The translations under genes were made by a program, and so were the position numbers. Positions 25,631 through 36,518 of a DNA stretch of 64,000 nucleotides are shown piece after piece. The stretch comes from Hexactinellida sp. DTS-2022 (Eukaryota; Porifera; Hexactinellida): the NCBI GenBank assembly GCA_028753945.1, contig JAPNXP010000002.1:7440001-7504000 (forward strand), read 5' to 3'. A model generated the notes under the pieces. The model saw only the letters and a program-made list of their open reading frames with translations. It did no database searches and was not told the origin of the DNA. Each line of letters starts with the position of its first letter. The stretch's first letter is position 1.

Positions 25631-26527
25631 AAAGGTACTATGAAAAAGGTTAGAATATTCTCTTTATATAACACTTTCATTCCAGATCGGAAAGTCACGA
25701 TTTCATAACCGAATTGAGAATATTACATAAACTTCCTGTCACATGGGTTATTGATTCTTGAAAATTGACCAAAAATATCTTTAGTTGTATTCGGTTGTTA
25801 TATGCTCTAATCACGATTTCAAAGCCGAATTGAGAAGAGAATTTATATTTCCTGTCATGTGATTCATGAAAATTTCAAGCAAACGTAAATATCTTTAGTT
25901 AATTTCGGTTGCTATAAGCTCCAATAATTATTACAAAATGGATCGTAATGGTGATTACATCATAAGCCCGTTGACCCGTTGAAAGCTAACCTCTGGTAGA
26001 ATTTGAATTTTCATCAATTTGTTTACCTAATTTAGGTAAACAACAACAACAAATATTCATATAATAAATGTATAATTGCGAAATTCGAAAACAGCACACT
26101 TAAATACCTATTTTAACATTTGTTTACCAATTAAAACATTTGAAAGTTAGTTTATATCTCAAATAAAAATACGTTGCTATTCCCCATCACTTTAATACAA
26201 TCCGGGCACACACACAAACAAACACACAACGAGATTTAATAATACGAGCCCTTCGAGGTCGGTCGCTTCGTGACGGGTCACTCTCTCACAAAGGCCGCTT
26301 CGCGAACTTTGTTCGTTCGTGGTGGACATTATGTAATACAAAGAACGGCAGCCTTGAGGCCTTACCCACCGTGAGGAAAACAAAAAAGAAAAACCCCTCA
26401 CAGAAGGGATGGGAGTGTGCTCCTTCTGATTGCACTTCCCCAATGTATAATTTAACTAGAATTTCAATATTCAAATTACATTTCATCTTAGTGTAATATA
26501 ATTTATTAAGGTTTGAATTAACGTATA

Positions 26528-28872
26528 AGAATGAGAAAACCTGGTTCAATATAAGTGAGTAGTATTGTATATAACAAAGAATCAAGCTTAGAACAGCAGT
26601 ATGGAATGTATTATTACTCAAACCCTAGCAACGAAATTACTTCGAATGGAAATAGATATGAACCCCAGCCACCAATGAATTAGGAATAAAATAATGTAAC
26701 TTTGTAAAAACCTGAGCTTTGAAGCGTGAAATAGGGTTTATTTAGATGGAAAAGTCCGGAGGTAAAAGTGTGTATTTGAAAGATCCTATCAAAAACCTAT
26801 GGAATGTGCGATTAAAGTATAAGAATGAGAAAAACCTGGTTCAATATAAGTGAGTAGTATTGTATATAACAAAGAATAAGGCTAAGTACAGCAGTATGGA
26901 ATGTATTATTACTAAAACCCTAGCAACGAAATTACTTCTAATGGATATAGATAAGAACCCCGGCCACCAATGAATTAGGAATAAAATAATGTAACTTTGT
27001 AAAAACCTGTGTTTTGAAGCGTGAAGTAGGGTTTATTTAGATGGAAAAGTCCGGAGGTATAAGTGTGTATTTGAAAGATCCTATCAAAAACCTATGGAAT
27101 GTGCGATTAAAGTATAAGAATGAGAAAGACCTGGTTCAATATAAGTGAGTCGTATTGTATATAACAAAGAATCAAGATAAGTACAGCAGTATGGAATATA
27201 TTATTACTCAAACCCTAGTAACGAAATTCCTTCTCCTGGACATTGATAAGAACCCCAGCCACCAATGAATTAGGAATAAAATAATGTAACTTTGTAAAAA
27301 CCTGAGCTTTGAAGCGTGAAGTAGGGTTTATTTAGATAGAAAAGAACGGGGGGATAAGTGTGTATTTGAAGGATCCTATCAAAAACTAATGGAATGTGCG
27401 ATTAAAGTATAAGAATGAGAAAAACCTGGTTCAATATAAGTGAGTAGTATTGTATATAACAAAGAATCAAGATAAGTACAGCAGTATGGAATGTATTATT
27501 ACTAAAACCCTAGCAACGAAATTACTTCTAATGAATATAGATAAGAACCACAGCCACCAATGAATTAGGAATAATATTATGTAACTTTGTAAAACCCGAG
27601 CTTGGAAGCGTGAAAAGGGTTTATTTAAATGGAAAAGAGAAGAGGTATAAGTGTGTATTTAAGGATCCTATCAAAACTTATGGAATGTGCGATTAAAGTA
27701 TAAGAATGAGAAAAAACTGGTTCAATATAAGTGAGTAGTATTGTATATAACAAAGAATCAAGATGAGTACAGCAGTATGGAATGTATTATTACTAAAACC
27801 CTAGCAACGAAATTACTTCTAATGAATATAGATAAGAACCACAGCCACCAATGAATTAGGAATAATATTATGTAACTTTGTAAAAACCCGAGCTTGGAAG
27901 CGTGAAAAAGGTTTATTTAAATGGAAAAGAGAAGAGGTATAAGTGTGTATTTAAGGATCCTATCAAAAACCTTTGGAATGTGCGATTAAAGTATAAGAAT
28001 GAGAAAAAACTGGTTCAATATAAGTGAGTAGTATTGTATATAACAAAGAATCAAGCTTAGAACAGCTGTATGGAATGTATTATTACCCAAACCCTAACTA
28101 CGAAATTCCTTCTCCTGGACATAGATAAGAACCCCAGCCACCAATGAATTAGGAATAAAATAAGGTAACTTTGTAAAAACCCGAGCTTTGAAGCGTGAAG
28201 TAGGGTTTATTTAGATGGAAAACTCAGGGGGGATAAGTGTGTATTTGAAGGATCCTATCAAAAATAATGGAATGTGCGATTAAAGTATAAGAATGAGAAA
28301 AACCTGGTTCAATAAAAGTGAGTAGTATTGTAAATAACAAATAATCAAGCTAAGTACAGCAGTATGGAATGTATTATTACTCAAACCCTAGCCACGAAAT
28401 TCCTTCTCCTGGATATAGATAAGAACCCCAGCCACCAATGAATTAGGAATAATATAATGTAACTTTGTAAAAACCTGAGCTTTGAAGCGTGAAGTAGGGT
28501 TTATTTAGATGGAAAAGTCCGGAGGTATAAGTGTGTATTTGAAGGATCCTATCAAAAACCTATGGAATGTGCGATTAAAGTATAAGAATGAGAAAAACTT
28601 GGTTCAATATAAGAGAGTAGTATTGTATATAAAAAGAATCAAGCTTAGAACAGCAGTATGGAATGTATTATTACTCAAACCCTAGTAACGAAATTACTTC
28701 TCCTAGATATAGATAAGAACTACAGCCACCAATGAATTAGGAATAAAATAATGTAACTTTGTAAAAACCTGAGCTTTGAAGCGTGAAGTAGGGTGTATTT
28801 AGATGGAAAACTCAGGGGGGATAAGTGTGTATTTGAAGGATCCAATCAAAAACTAATGGAATGTGCGATTAA
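26528..28872 (+). repeat. ~294-bp satellite array, first part (8 units)
   Basis: Unit starts, marked by AAGAATGAGAAAAACCTGGT, lie at about 26,528, 26,821, 27,116, 27,411, 27,702, 27,995, 28,289 and 28,584, spacing 291-295 bp. Constant blocks are TAGTATTGTATATAACAAAG, AAACCCTAGCAACGAAATT, AGCCACCAATGAATTAGGA and TTTGAAGCGTGAAGTAGGG. Units differ by scattered substitutions. No reading frame spans a unit. Confidence 0.95.
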
Positions 28873-29681
28873 GGGTACTCTGTACTGATATTTTGACACC
28901 CGACGACCTAATGTTTTTATTGCGTTTTTGGATAGTACTAATATATCTAAGATATCCCTGAAAATATTAGAGTTCTACTATGTATATATCCTTAGTTATG
29001 AACTAGACAATGTCAATATAGGCCTAATCCATACTAGCCAAGGAATTACATAAAATTTTTATTTTAGTTTTTAGCCCGAAACATGTCAATTATAAATTAT
29101 ACCTGAGTCAATACTCAATGTTTTCAATCAGACCTAAATGTGCTTTTTCTTTCATCTACTCTATGTTATTGTCATTTTTGTGAAATTGGTCAAAAAAACC
29201 CCACATTTTTGCATTAAAAGTTTACTAATTCAATTTTTTTGTATTATAATGCCCTTACAACCGCGATTGAAAACATGCGCCTACATATACTGAGCATTTT
29301 AAAAAAAGGTTTGACTTTCTAGGATAAAAATTGAATTTTTTAGATTTTTCTGCCCAAAGTGTCTTTTTGGAAAAATTTTCGAATTTAGAAATGACGTAAT
29401 AGGATCGTTTCTTCTGCAAAATAATTAAAATAAAGACTATTACTGTGAAGAAATAGTCTTCTAATAATATGTTGAAAATTTCAAAAAGATTCAACAATTT
29501 TGAAAAATTTTCATATTTGGGAGATTACGTCATATTTTATTAAAAAACACCATCATTTACTGAAAATTAAGAAAAAAAAAATCATAGAAGTCAATCTCTA
29601 CATCATCTAGAGTATTCCTAGTAGTAAATTATGCAATTCTGAGATTCACCATATTTGCCCAAATAGCAATACAGGAATACC
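28873..29681. mobile_element. piggyBac-type non-autonomous element in the satellite
   Basis: An 809-bp insertion flanked by TTAA on both sides (28,869-28,872 and 29,682-29,685). The uninterrupted satellite reads GCGATTAAAGTATAAG, so the target is a single TTAA. Imperfect inverted ends are GGGTACTCTGTACTGATATT (left) and GGTATTCCTGTATTGCTATT (right, inward). TTAA duplication is diagnostic of piggyBac-type transposases. An 80-codon minus-strand frame inside is not recognisable. Confidence 0.85.
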
Positions 29682-31205
29682 TTAAAGTATAAAAATGAGA
29701 AAAACTTGGTTCAATATAAGTGAGTAGTATTGTATATAACAAATAATCAAGCTTAGAACAGCAGTATGGAATGTATTATTACTCAAACCCTAGCAACGAA
29801 ATAACTTCTAATGGATATAGATAAGAACCACAGCCACCAATGAATTAGGAATAAAATAATGTAACTTTGTAAAAACCTGAGCTTTGAAGCGTGAAGTAGG
29901 GTTTATTTAGATGGAAAAGTCCGGAGGTATAAGTGTGTATTTGAAAGATCCTATCAAAAACCTATGGAATGTGCGTTTAAAGTATAAGAATGAGAAAAAC
30001 TGGTTCAATAAAAGTGAGTAGTATTGTACATAACAAAGAATCAAGCTTAGTACAGCTGTATGGAATGTATTATTACCCAAACCCTAGCAACGAAATTCCT
30101 TCTCCTGGACATAGATAAGAACCCCAGCCACCAATGAATTAGGAATAATATAATGTAACTTTGTAAAAACCCAAGCTTTGAAGCGTGAAGTAGGGTTTAT
30201 TTAGATGGAAAACTCAGGGGGCATAAGTGTGTATTTGAAGGATCCTATCAAAAACCTATGGAATGTGCGATTAAAGTATAAAAATGAGAAAACCTGGTAC
30301 AATAAAAGTGAGTAGTATTGTATATAACAAATAATCAAGCTAAGTACAGCAGTATGGAATGTATTATTACTCAAACCCTAGCAACGAAATTCCTTCTCCT
30401 GGATATAGATAAGAACCCCAGCCACCAATGAATTAGGAATAATATTATGCAACTTTGTAAAAACCCGAGCTTGGAAGCGTGAAAAGGGTTTATTTAAATG
30501 GAAAAGACAAGAGGTATAAGTGTGAATTTAAGGATCCTATTAAAAACAAATGGAATGTGCGATTAAAGTATAAGAATGAGAAAAACCTGGTTCAATATAA
30601 GAAGTAGTATTGTATATAACAAAGAATCAAGCTTAGTACAGTATTATGGAATATATTATTACTAAAACTCTAGCAACAAATGAATTCTGCTGGATATAGG
30701 TAAGAGCGACAGCCACCAATAAACTAGAATTAGTATAATGCAACGTTGTAATATACCTGAGCTTTGAAGCGTGAAGTAGGGTTTATTTAGATGGAAAAGT
30801 CCGGAGGAATATGTGTGTGCTTGAAGGATCCTAGCAAAACCTTTGGAATATGTGATTACCGGATAAAAATGAGAAAAACCTGGTTAGATAAAGTGAGTAG
30901 TATTGTATATAACAAAGAATCAAGCTTAGTACAGTAGTATGGAATATATTATTACTAAAACCCTAGCAACAAATGAATTCTTCTGGATATAGATAAGAGC
31001 CACAGCCACCAATAAACTAGAATTAGTATAATGCAACGTTGTAATTTACCTGAGCTTTGAAGCGTGAAGTAGGGTTTATTTAGATGGAAAAGTCCGGAGG
31101 AATAAGTGTGTGAGTGAAGGATCCTAGCAAAACCTTTGGAATATGTGATTACCGGATAAGAATGAGAAAAACCTGGTTTAATAAACTGAGTAGTATATAT
31201 CATAT
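29682..31205 (+). repeat. ~294-bp satellite array, second part (5 units)
   Basis: Continuation after the piggyBac-type insertion, with unit starts near 29,691, 29,986, 30,280, 30,572, 30,865 and 31,158. The last two units share private variants (ATATGTGATTACCGGATAA in place of ATGTGCGATTAAAGTATAA). The array end is therefore diverging as a block. It stops at about 31,205 in AT-rich sequence. Confidence 0.9.
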
Positions 31206-32089
31206 TGTATAACATTATTAGTTTTTGTTATTGTTATGATATTCATATAACATTTTATAACATTATTATTTTGTTATTTATATTAATAAAGAAATACATT
31301 TGTTTCATACATAAATTATGATTGCGATTTGGGAAGGGGATTCAGACTCTCCGAAGGACAGTTAGGCAGTTCTGCTATTTAGTTACAGACTCGACTGATA
31401 TACACTATGCTATACCATTTGGATGTACAAAAATTGAGCTTTGTCTACGAAATATCATAATTGTAGGCCAATCGAATCGCATAATCTTTAATTAATTAAT
31501 CAATACTTCCCTCAATAGGTTACTGGAAACAGAAAGTCGTATGTTACAAACCTGTGTTCATAAAAGCTAATCAGAAAGTGAAAAACTGACTGATTCGGTT
31601 AAAATTATAGTGCACCTAGCAGGGTTCATTCAGGCAAGTAAATATGAATAAACTTTTCTAGGCGAATATGGCAAACTGTTTAACACTAGTAGTGATATTT
31701 CTCCACACTGGGTTTGATTTAGTTACACGAGTAAAATGAGCTATTTTGATATCTAAATAGTTTGCTATCCAGTAGCCAAGTAAATAATTAGTTCCAACTA
31801 GTAAGTTGCCTCACACGGACTATGCAAAATGACCAAACAAAACTACATTAAAGTTTAAAGAGCCGCGTGAAACAAGAATAATAATTACTACAAGAGGCAT
31901 TAAGAATTAATTCAAAGACTTGTTTCGAGTGGCGGCTTTCAGGGGGGCAATTAATTTACATCTTTTAATCAACCGTTAAATATATAAATAATATAATATA
32001 TATCACTAACACTTCTGGCAACGAGGCAGAAAAAACGATTGATTAATTGGAAATTTGTATCTATGTTAAACAATATTTTGAGATTAATG
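31206..32089. other. Intergenic, nothing recognised
   Basis: AT-rich DNA with scattered short minus-strand frames. At 31,944 CAGGGGGGCAATT looks like one end of a hAT MITE, but no partner end or duplication was found. Confidence 0.4.
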
Positions 32090-32700
32090 ACCTTCATTAA
32101 AACAGCAACGCGATAGTTTTTATCGACAATAATGCGTAGCCATCCACTAAAGTAATTCAATAGCTGCCATATTTAAAAAGATGATTATCACGAACGACTT
32201 TAGTGGGTCGGTATTTCGAATGAGAATGAATAAAGAATAGATAAAGAAAGGTATAATATCAGTATAGTATAGTATGTAATATGTTCTACACCAACCAGCC
32301 AAAAGTATATAAACAACATGAATTCTAATTTCCAATGCAGACACGAGGGTTGCATACAGGTTTTTAGGTCAGGGGGGGCAAATGGGGTTGCTTAAAGAAA
32401 TAAGGGGGGCGAAGCCCATCTAACTAAGGGGGTCCGGGGGCAGCCCAGGGGGGCAAAAAGAAACCCAGGGGGGGCGAAAGCCCCCCCCCCCCTATTTAGT
32501 TTCGAGAACACCAAAGAATCAAACAGTTGAAAGCTTTAGTTAAGATAGCAATGCGATATGTTTCATTGACAAAAGTGCAAGCCATTTTCTATAGTAATTC
32601 AATAGTTGCCATATTTAAAAGGATGATAATCTCGATCGAGCTCAGTCGGTATCCCGAATGAGATTGAAAAGAGAATAGAGAAAGAAAGCTAAAATACTGT
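32090..32700 (+). repeat. Local direct duplication flanking a G-rich block
   Basis: About 32,090-32,255 and 32,540-32,695 are diverged direct copies sharing AGTAATTCAATAG, TGCCATATTTAAAA and CGAATGAGA blocks. Between them, 32,370-32,490 is a G/C-run block (GGGGGGCGAAGCCC, GGGGTCCGGGGGCAGCCC) like the inside of the hAT MITEs elsewhere. It is probably a remnant of one. Confidence 0.55.
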
Positions 32701-33079
32701 GTAGAGACAACGAAGTTCAATGAAACATGCTCACACTGTTAAGTGAATAAAACCAAATCCATTGTGGTCCATTACACAAATAATGGATAGGTACAAAATA
32801 TTTAGTTTAGAAAACTTTCTAATGAACTCATTTATAAAGTGGCTGTACTTTGGAGACGAATAAAATCTCAGTCTAGGTCATTGGGTGATTCGCATAATCC
32901 TAGTACTTATGTATAAACACGGAGACGGATAGCATTGAAAATTTGTACAATTATTTGTAAACTTTTACTACAGAGAAATTCGAGTCGAACTTTAAATATA
33001 GGATGAATGAACTAGAGTAACCTTTACCTTATATTCTCCAAGATGTTTGGGGTCCCCCTGAAAACAATGAGACGATGTT

Positions 33080-33099
33080 CGTTGTTGTTGTTGTTGAGG

Positions 33100-33140
<41 letters not shown>

Positions 33141-33141
33141 G
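33080..33141 (+). repeat. GTT trinucleotide microsatellite
   Basis: About 20 GTT units with one interruption (GAGGTT). It lies in otherwise featureless DNA and not in a reading frame. Confidence 0.95.
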
Positions 33142-34873
33142 ATGACATAGCTAATAAATCAATAATTGAGACCATTTATAAAGTGCAATAGTATTGCGAG
33201 GTTAGTAATTCAGAAATTGCTTAAATGATCAAACGTATATCTAAGTTGCCAATTCAAAGTGAATTGAAAGTTGATATCATCGTTAAAATGTATTGACTCC
33301 ATAAGATAAGATGAAAGTGTATACACGTTAACCTAACTTGCTATCAAGCCATATTGCTGAACTTTGGATTGGACTGTACAATTCATTGACTTGCAGAAAT
33401 CAAAATACAAATATATTTTAGTTCCAATTTATAAACAGTACTATATTAAGAAAAGTACAAGGGCTAGAGTCGATTACCTTCCGTCAATGCATAGTTAATA
33501 CATTAAGTTAACATATAAGGTGCACTAGAAGCAATCGAAAAACTGGATATGGATTCCCTTGGGAAATCTAGCTTTAATAGAATAAGTATAATACAAAGCC
33601 AAAATATAACGCATGTGTTGTTTGCTTGGGTAGCTTAATCCTCTCCATATTTACATCCAACTCTCTAAGTGAACGATAATTGGCTTCGTGAGCTAAATCT
33701 TCTATGTGAAATTAACATAAGTCATGTACAAGCATATAATCTAGAAACAAAATTAGTTATATGTGGCCTCCTCCTCCCCTACAGCCACATTCCAGTCCTC
33801 TCCATTTATAAATGAACATACTGCACTGTTATGTTAACAGACCGCACTGCGTAGGCTCCGGTATGGTTGGTAGGGCCCTGGACATACCAATAATTTGTTG
33901 ATTCTCTATTTAACCAATTGCAAATTGAAAATTGTCACCCAAGTCCCAATCAATCTAAAACCCAAATAAAAATGGGTATACAAATCCACATCCGGAATCT
34001 ACGCCCCTTATACAGACAGCACTACAATAATAATCCAACGTGATTTAGCCAATAAATTAGCTAGAAACTCACCTGTATTGAATTACAATCCTTGTGTTTC
34101 GTCCCGGCCTGGACTCGTCAGTTGCGTTGCCGTTCCGCAATACACTTTAGATGGAGAAGTGTTGGTTGGAGTGTTACGTAATAATTCGCCACTGGGGATG
34201 TGCCGTTGCAGGTCGCGTTACCATTATCTGGGCTCACCATGATAGGGATTGCGTAGCCTGTATAACCTCGAGCAGAGGTCCCCAACAAGGTTCGATGTAC
34301 CTTGCCTTTGAGCGCTTTCGAATTGAATAAGTGCAGGAGGAAATGTACTGTGAACTACAAAACGTTCAAAAGGTTAATAGAAGAGCAAAGACGTAGTAGC
34401 GAGAATGTTAAAAGTAGCTAGCATTCTGAAATTATAATCTATGGAAGGCATTGGAAGCTAATTTTGAATCTCTTAAATAGATAGGCAATGAATCAATAAT
34501 TAGGCGAGGTCCTTTTAAGTACTAAATAATTGTTGTTGCCATTGATTAACTACGAGAACCAGATTGCGTAAATCTGACAATAGATTCGAATACCTGTTGG
34601 TAAATTACTATGCATTGTATACAGACATACAATTTCAAAAAATACATCAAATCTATACAATAAATTAAACACAATTAATCTTCATATATTTATATAGCAA
34701 GGGTAACAGGGTATTTTGGGTCTGGCTCGAAAAAGTTCGAGTTTTGAACAAAAATTAACACCTAATGACGTAATTGTCACATTTTCAAAATGTGGAAATC
34801 GACCCAATTAATCATAACTCACACGCTATAAGAGAAAGTATAATATAATATGCATATTTATTGTATCAACATA
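33142..34873. other. Intergenic, nothing recognised
   Basis: About 1.7 kb of AT-rich sequence without a coding frame, repeat or transposon end I can support. Its GC content rises around 34,100-34,320, but no exon is evident there. Confidence 0.4.
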
Positions 34874-34881
34874 TCTCCCAC

Positions 34882-35161
34882 CAGTGATGTGCTCCGAGTA
34901 ACGGAGTAACGGTAACGGAAAAAGTAACGGTAACGGGCATCTGTTACTTTTAACTAGTTACCGTTATCTTTAATCAGTCACTCTTACCATTACATTACCG
35001 TAACACAGTAACCGTTACTACGTTAAACTTATTCCATTGCCATTACAGTTACATTTAGGTAAACGGATAAATTAACAAAAGTAACGGAGTAACGGTAACG
35101 GGAGAGAAAAAAGTAACGGTAACGGAGTAACGGAAGATTTAAGTAACGGAGCACATCACTG
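34882..35161. mobile_element. hAT MITE rich in GTAACGG
   Basis: A 280-bp element with perfect 15-bp inverted ends, CAGTGATGTGCTCCG. Flanking 8-mers are TCTCCCAC and TCCCCCAC (one mismatch). The interior is built from GTAACGG and its complement CCGTTAC in opposite orientations, so the whole element can fold on itself. Confidence 0.85.
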
Positions 35162-35169
35162 TCCCCCAC

Positions 35170-35796
35170 CCAAAATCACGAATATGCTTACTCATTGATA
35201 AAATGACATCACCATGATAATGCACAGAGTCTTTCTTATAATCGAGGTGTATATAGTATTTGAAACCGATTTCAGCCAATAATGCAAAATCCTTGTATCA
35301 CCAGCTCTCTCAGATCGTGATCCCGAGAACCTGGGTTTAAAAAACAATTCCCGAGACTAAAGATTAAAAACCCTACTTATTATCCCTACAACACAAACTA
35401 CCATCATGATCCATCAACAATAAGGTACACGTATAATGAATCAATGATACACCCAGACCTCGAAGGAGGAAGGTTTTCAATTAAATATTCTTCGACTGGA
35501 TGGAGTTAATTCAAAAATCAACCAAAAAGCTATCGTTCAAAGAAGCATAATTGGTATACAAGTGAGTGACTTTATTAATTTTAAGTAAGAATACATATAG
35601 TTGTTGTTACAATAGTAACGGTGGTCGAATGAGGCCGGTAACACCAAATACGAACAAACAAAGTCGGAAAACGGACCTTGTGAAGTGAACCCTCGCTAAG
35701 TGACCGAAACCGAAATAGTTGTACTAAATAGCTGCAAATTCGTACCTATTTTGATTAATAAATGGATCGAGTAAAGGTAAAAATTGAACTCACATA
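35170..35796. other. Downstream flank of the MULE gene
   Basis: AT-rich sequence lying 3' of the MULE coding region on the minus strand. It should contain the element's terminal inverted repeat, but no sequence pairing with the 39-kb side was recognised. No gene. Confidence 0.35.
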
Positions 35797-35800
35797 TTAA

Positions 35801-36518
35801 GGTTAAATTACCCCACGTGAATGAAAGTTCTTGTATTAATCTGTAATTGTGAGAAATATATACCTATCCGATACAAATCAATAAACCAAAAAGAAAATGT
35901 CCCTATCTATTATACTTTTTATTTTTTGTCGGTTTCAAAATTTGGTTAATACAAATCTCCCATAGGGCGATTTCCAAAAGTGGTGGTCGATATTATGCGG
36001 TAATTTGGCAATGCAATTATCAATGTTTGTCATCAGAATCAATATTTAAAGATTATAAGCGTACGGAGTAGGTAGACGGTTTACATTTTTGAATTATGAC
36101 TTGGAATTTTTTTTATCAAGCATTTTATCAAATTTCGCATGAAAAGATGACCTTTTTATTCATTTTTTGGTTTCAAAAGGTCGCAATATTTTTTATTTAG
36201 ATCTTATCAAAATTCTAAACCACTCACCAACCGCCCATAACGATGATCTTTCTGATAGATCACACAGTACAGGTCTTTAGCAAATAATGATCTTGCAAAC
36301 TACACACTTATCAGGTGGAGTCGAAAAAATCCCCCTATGGGACTTTTGTATTAGCATAATACTGCAAGCCCAATAATTTCGAATTTATAGAAGATAATTA
36401 GATTTCGTTTTCAGTTTCGATATAGCTATAATCTCTTCCATCATATATGTGAAATCCAAACTCCCACCTTCAAAACTAAATTCATGTGTTTTTTGGGTGA
36501 ATCTGCCGTAATTTAACC
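35801..36518. mobile_element. piggyBac-type MITE, copy 1, at the MULE stop codon
   Basis: A 718-bp element flanked by TTAA (35,797-35,800 and 36,519-36,522). Its ends read GGTTAAATTACCCCACGTGA (left) and GGTTAAATTACGGCAGATTC (right, inward). A second copy lies at 57,106-57,826 in an unrelated context, which fixes both boundaries. No transposase is encoded. The right-hand TTAA supplies the TAA stop of the MULE reading frame on the minus strand, and the target TTAA would have supplied the same stop before insertion. Confidence 0.9.

Larger units (their letters stand above)
24281..26545 (+). repeat. Complex repeat unit, copy 2
   Basis: Direct repeat of 21,905-23,640, with the same order of sub-blocks. 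It is about 550 bp longer because 25,130-25,690 has no counterpart in copy 1. That extra segment includes the GGAAGGTG minisatellite and could be an insertion here or a deletion in copy 1. The copy runs straight into the ~294-bp array. Confidence 0.75.

Noticed and set aside
25416-25708. Overlapping frames on both strands at 25.4-25.7 kb
   Set aside because: Products of the GGAAGGTG minisatellite.
23332-26621. Minus-strand frames shared by the two repeat copies (e.g. RWVRPQGCRSLYYIMSTTNE)
   Set aside because: Conserved only because the DNA is duplicated. Lengths and ends differ between copies, and the segment is made of hairpins and a CA microsatellite.
26528-31205. Telomere-like AAACCCTAG motifs
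   Set aside because: They occur once per 294-bp unit, not in tandem.
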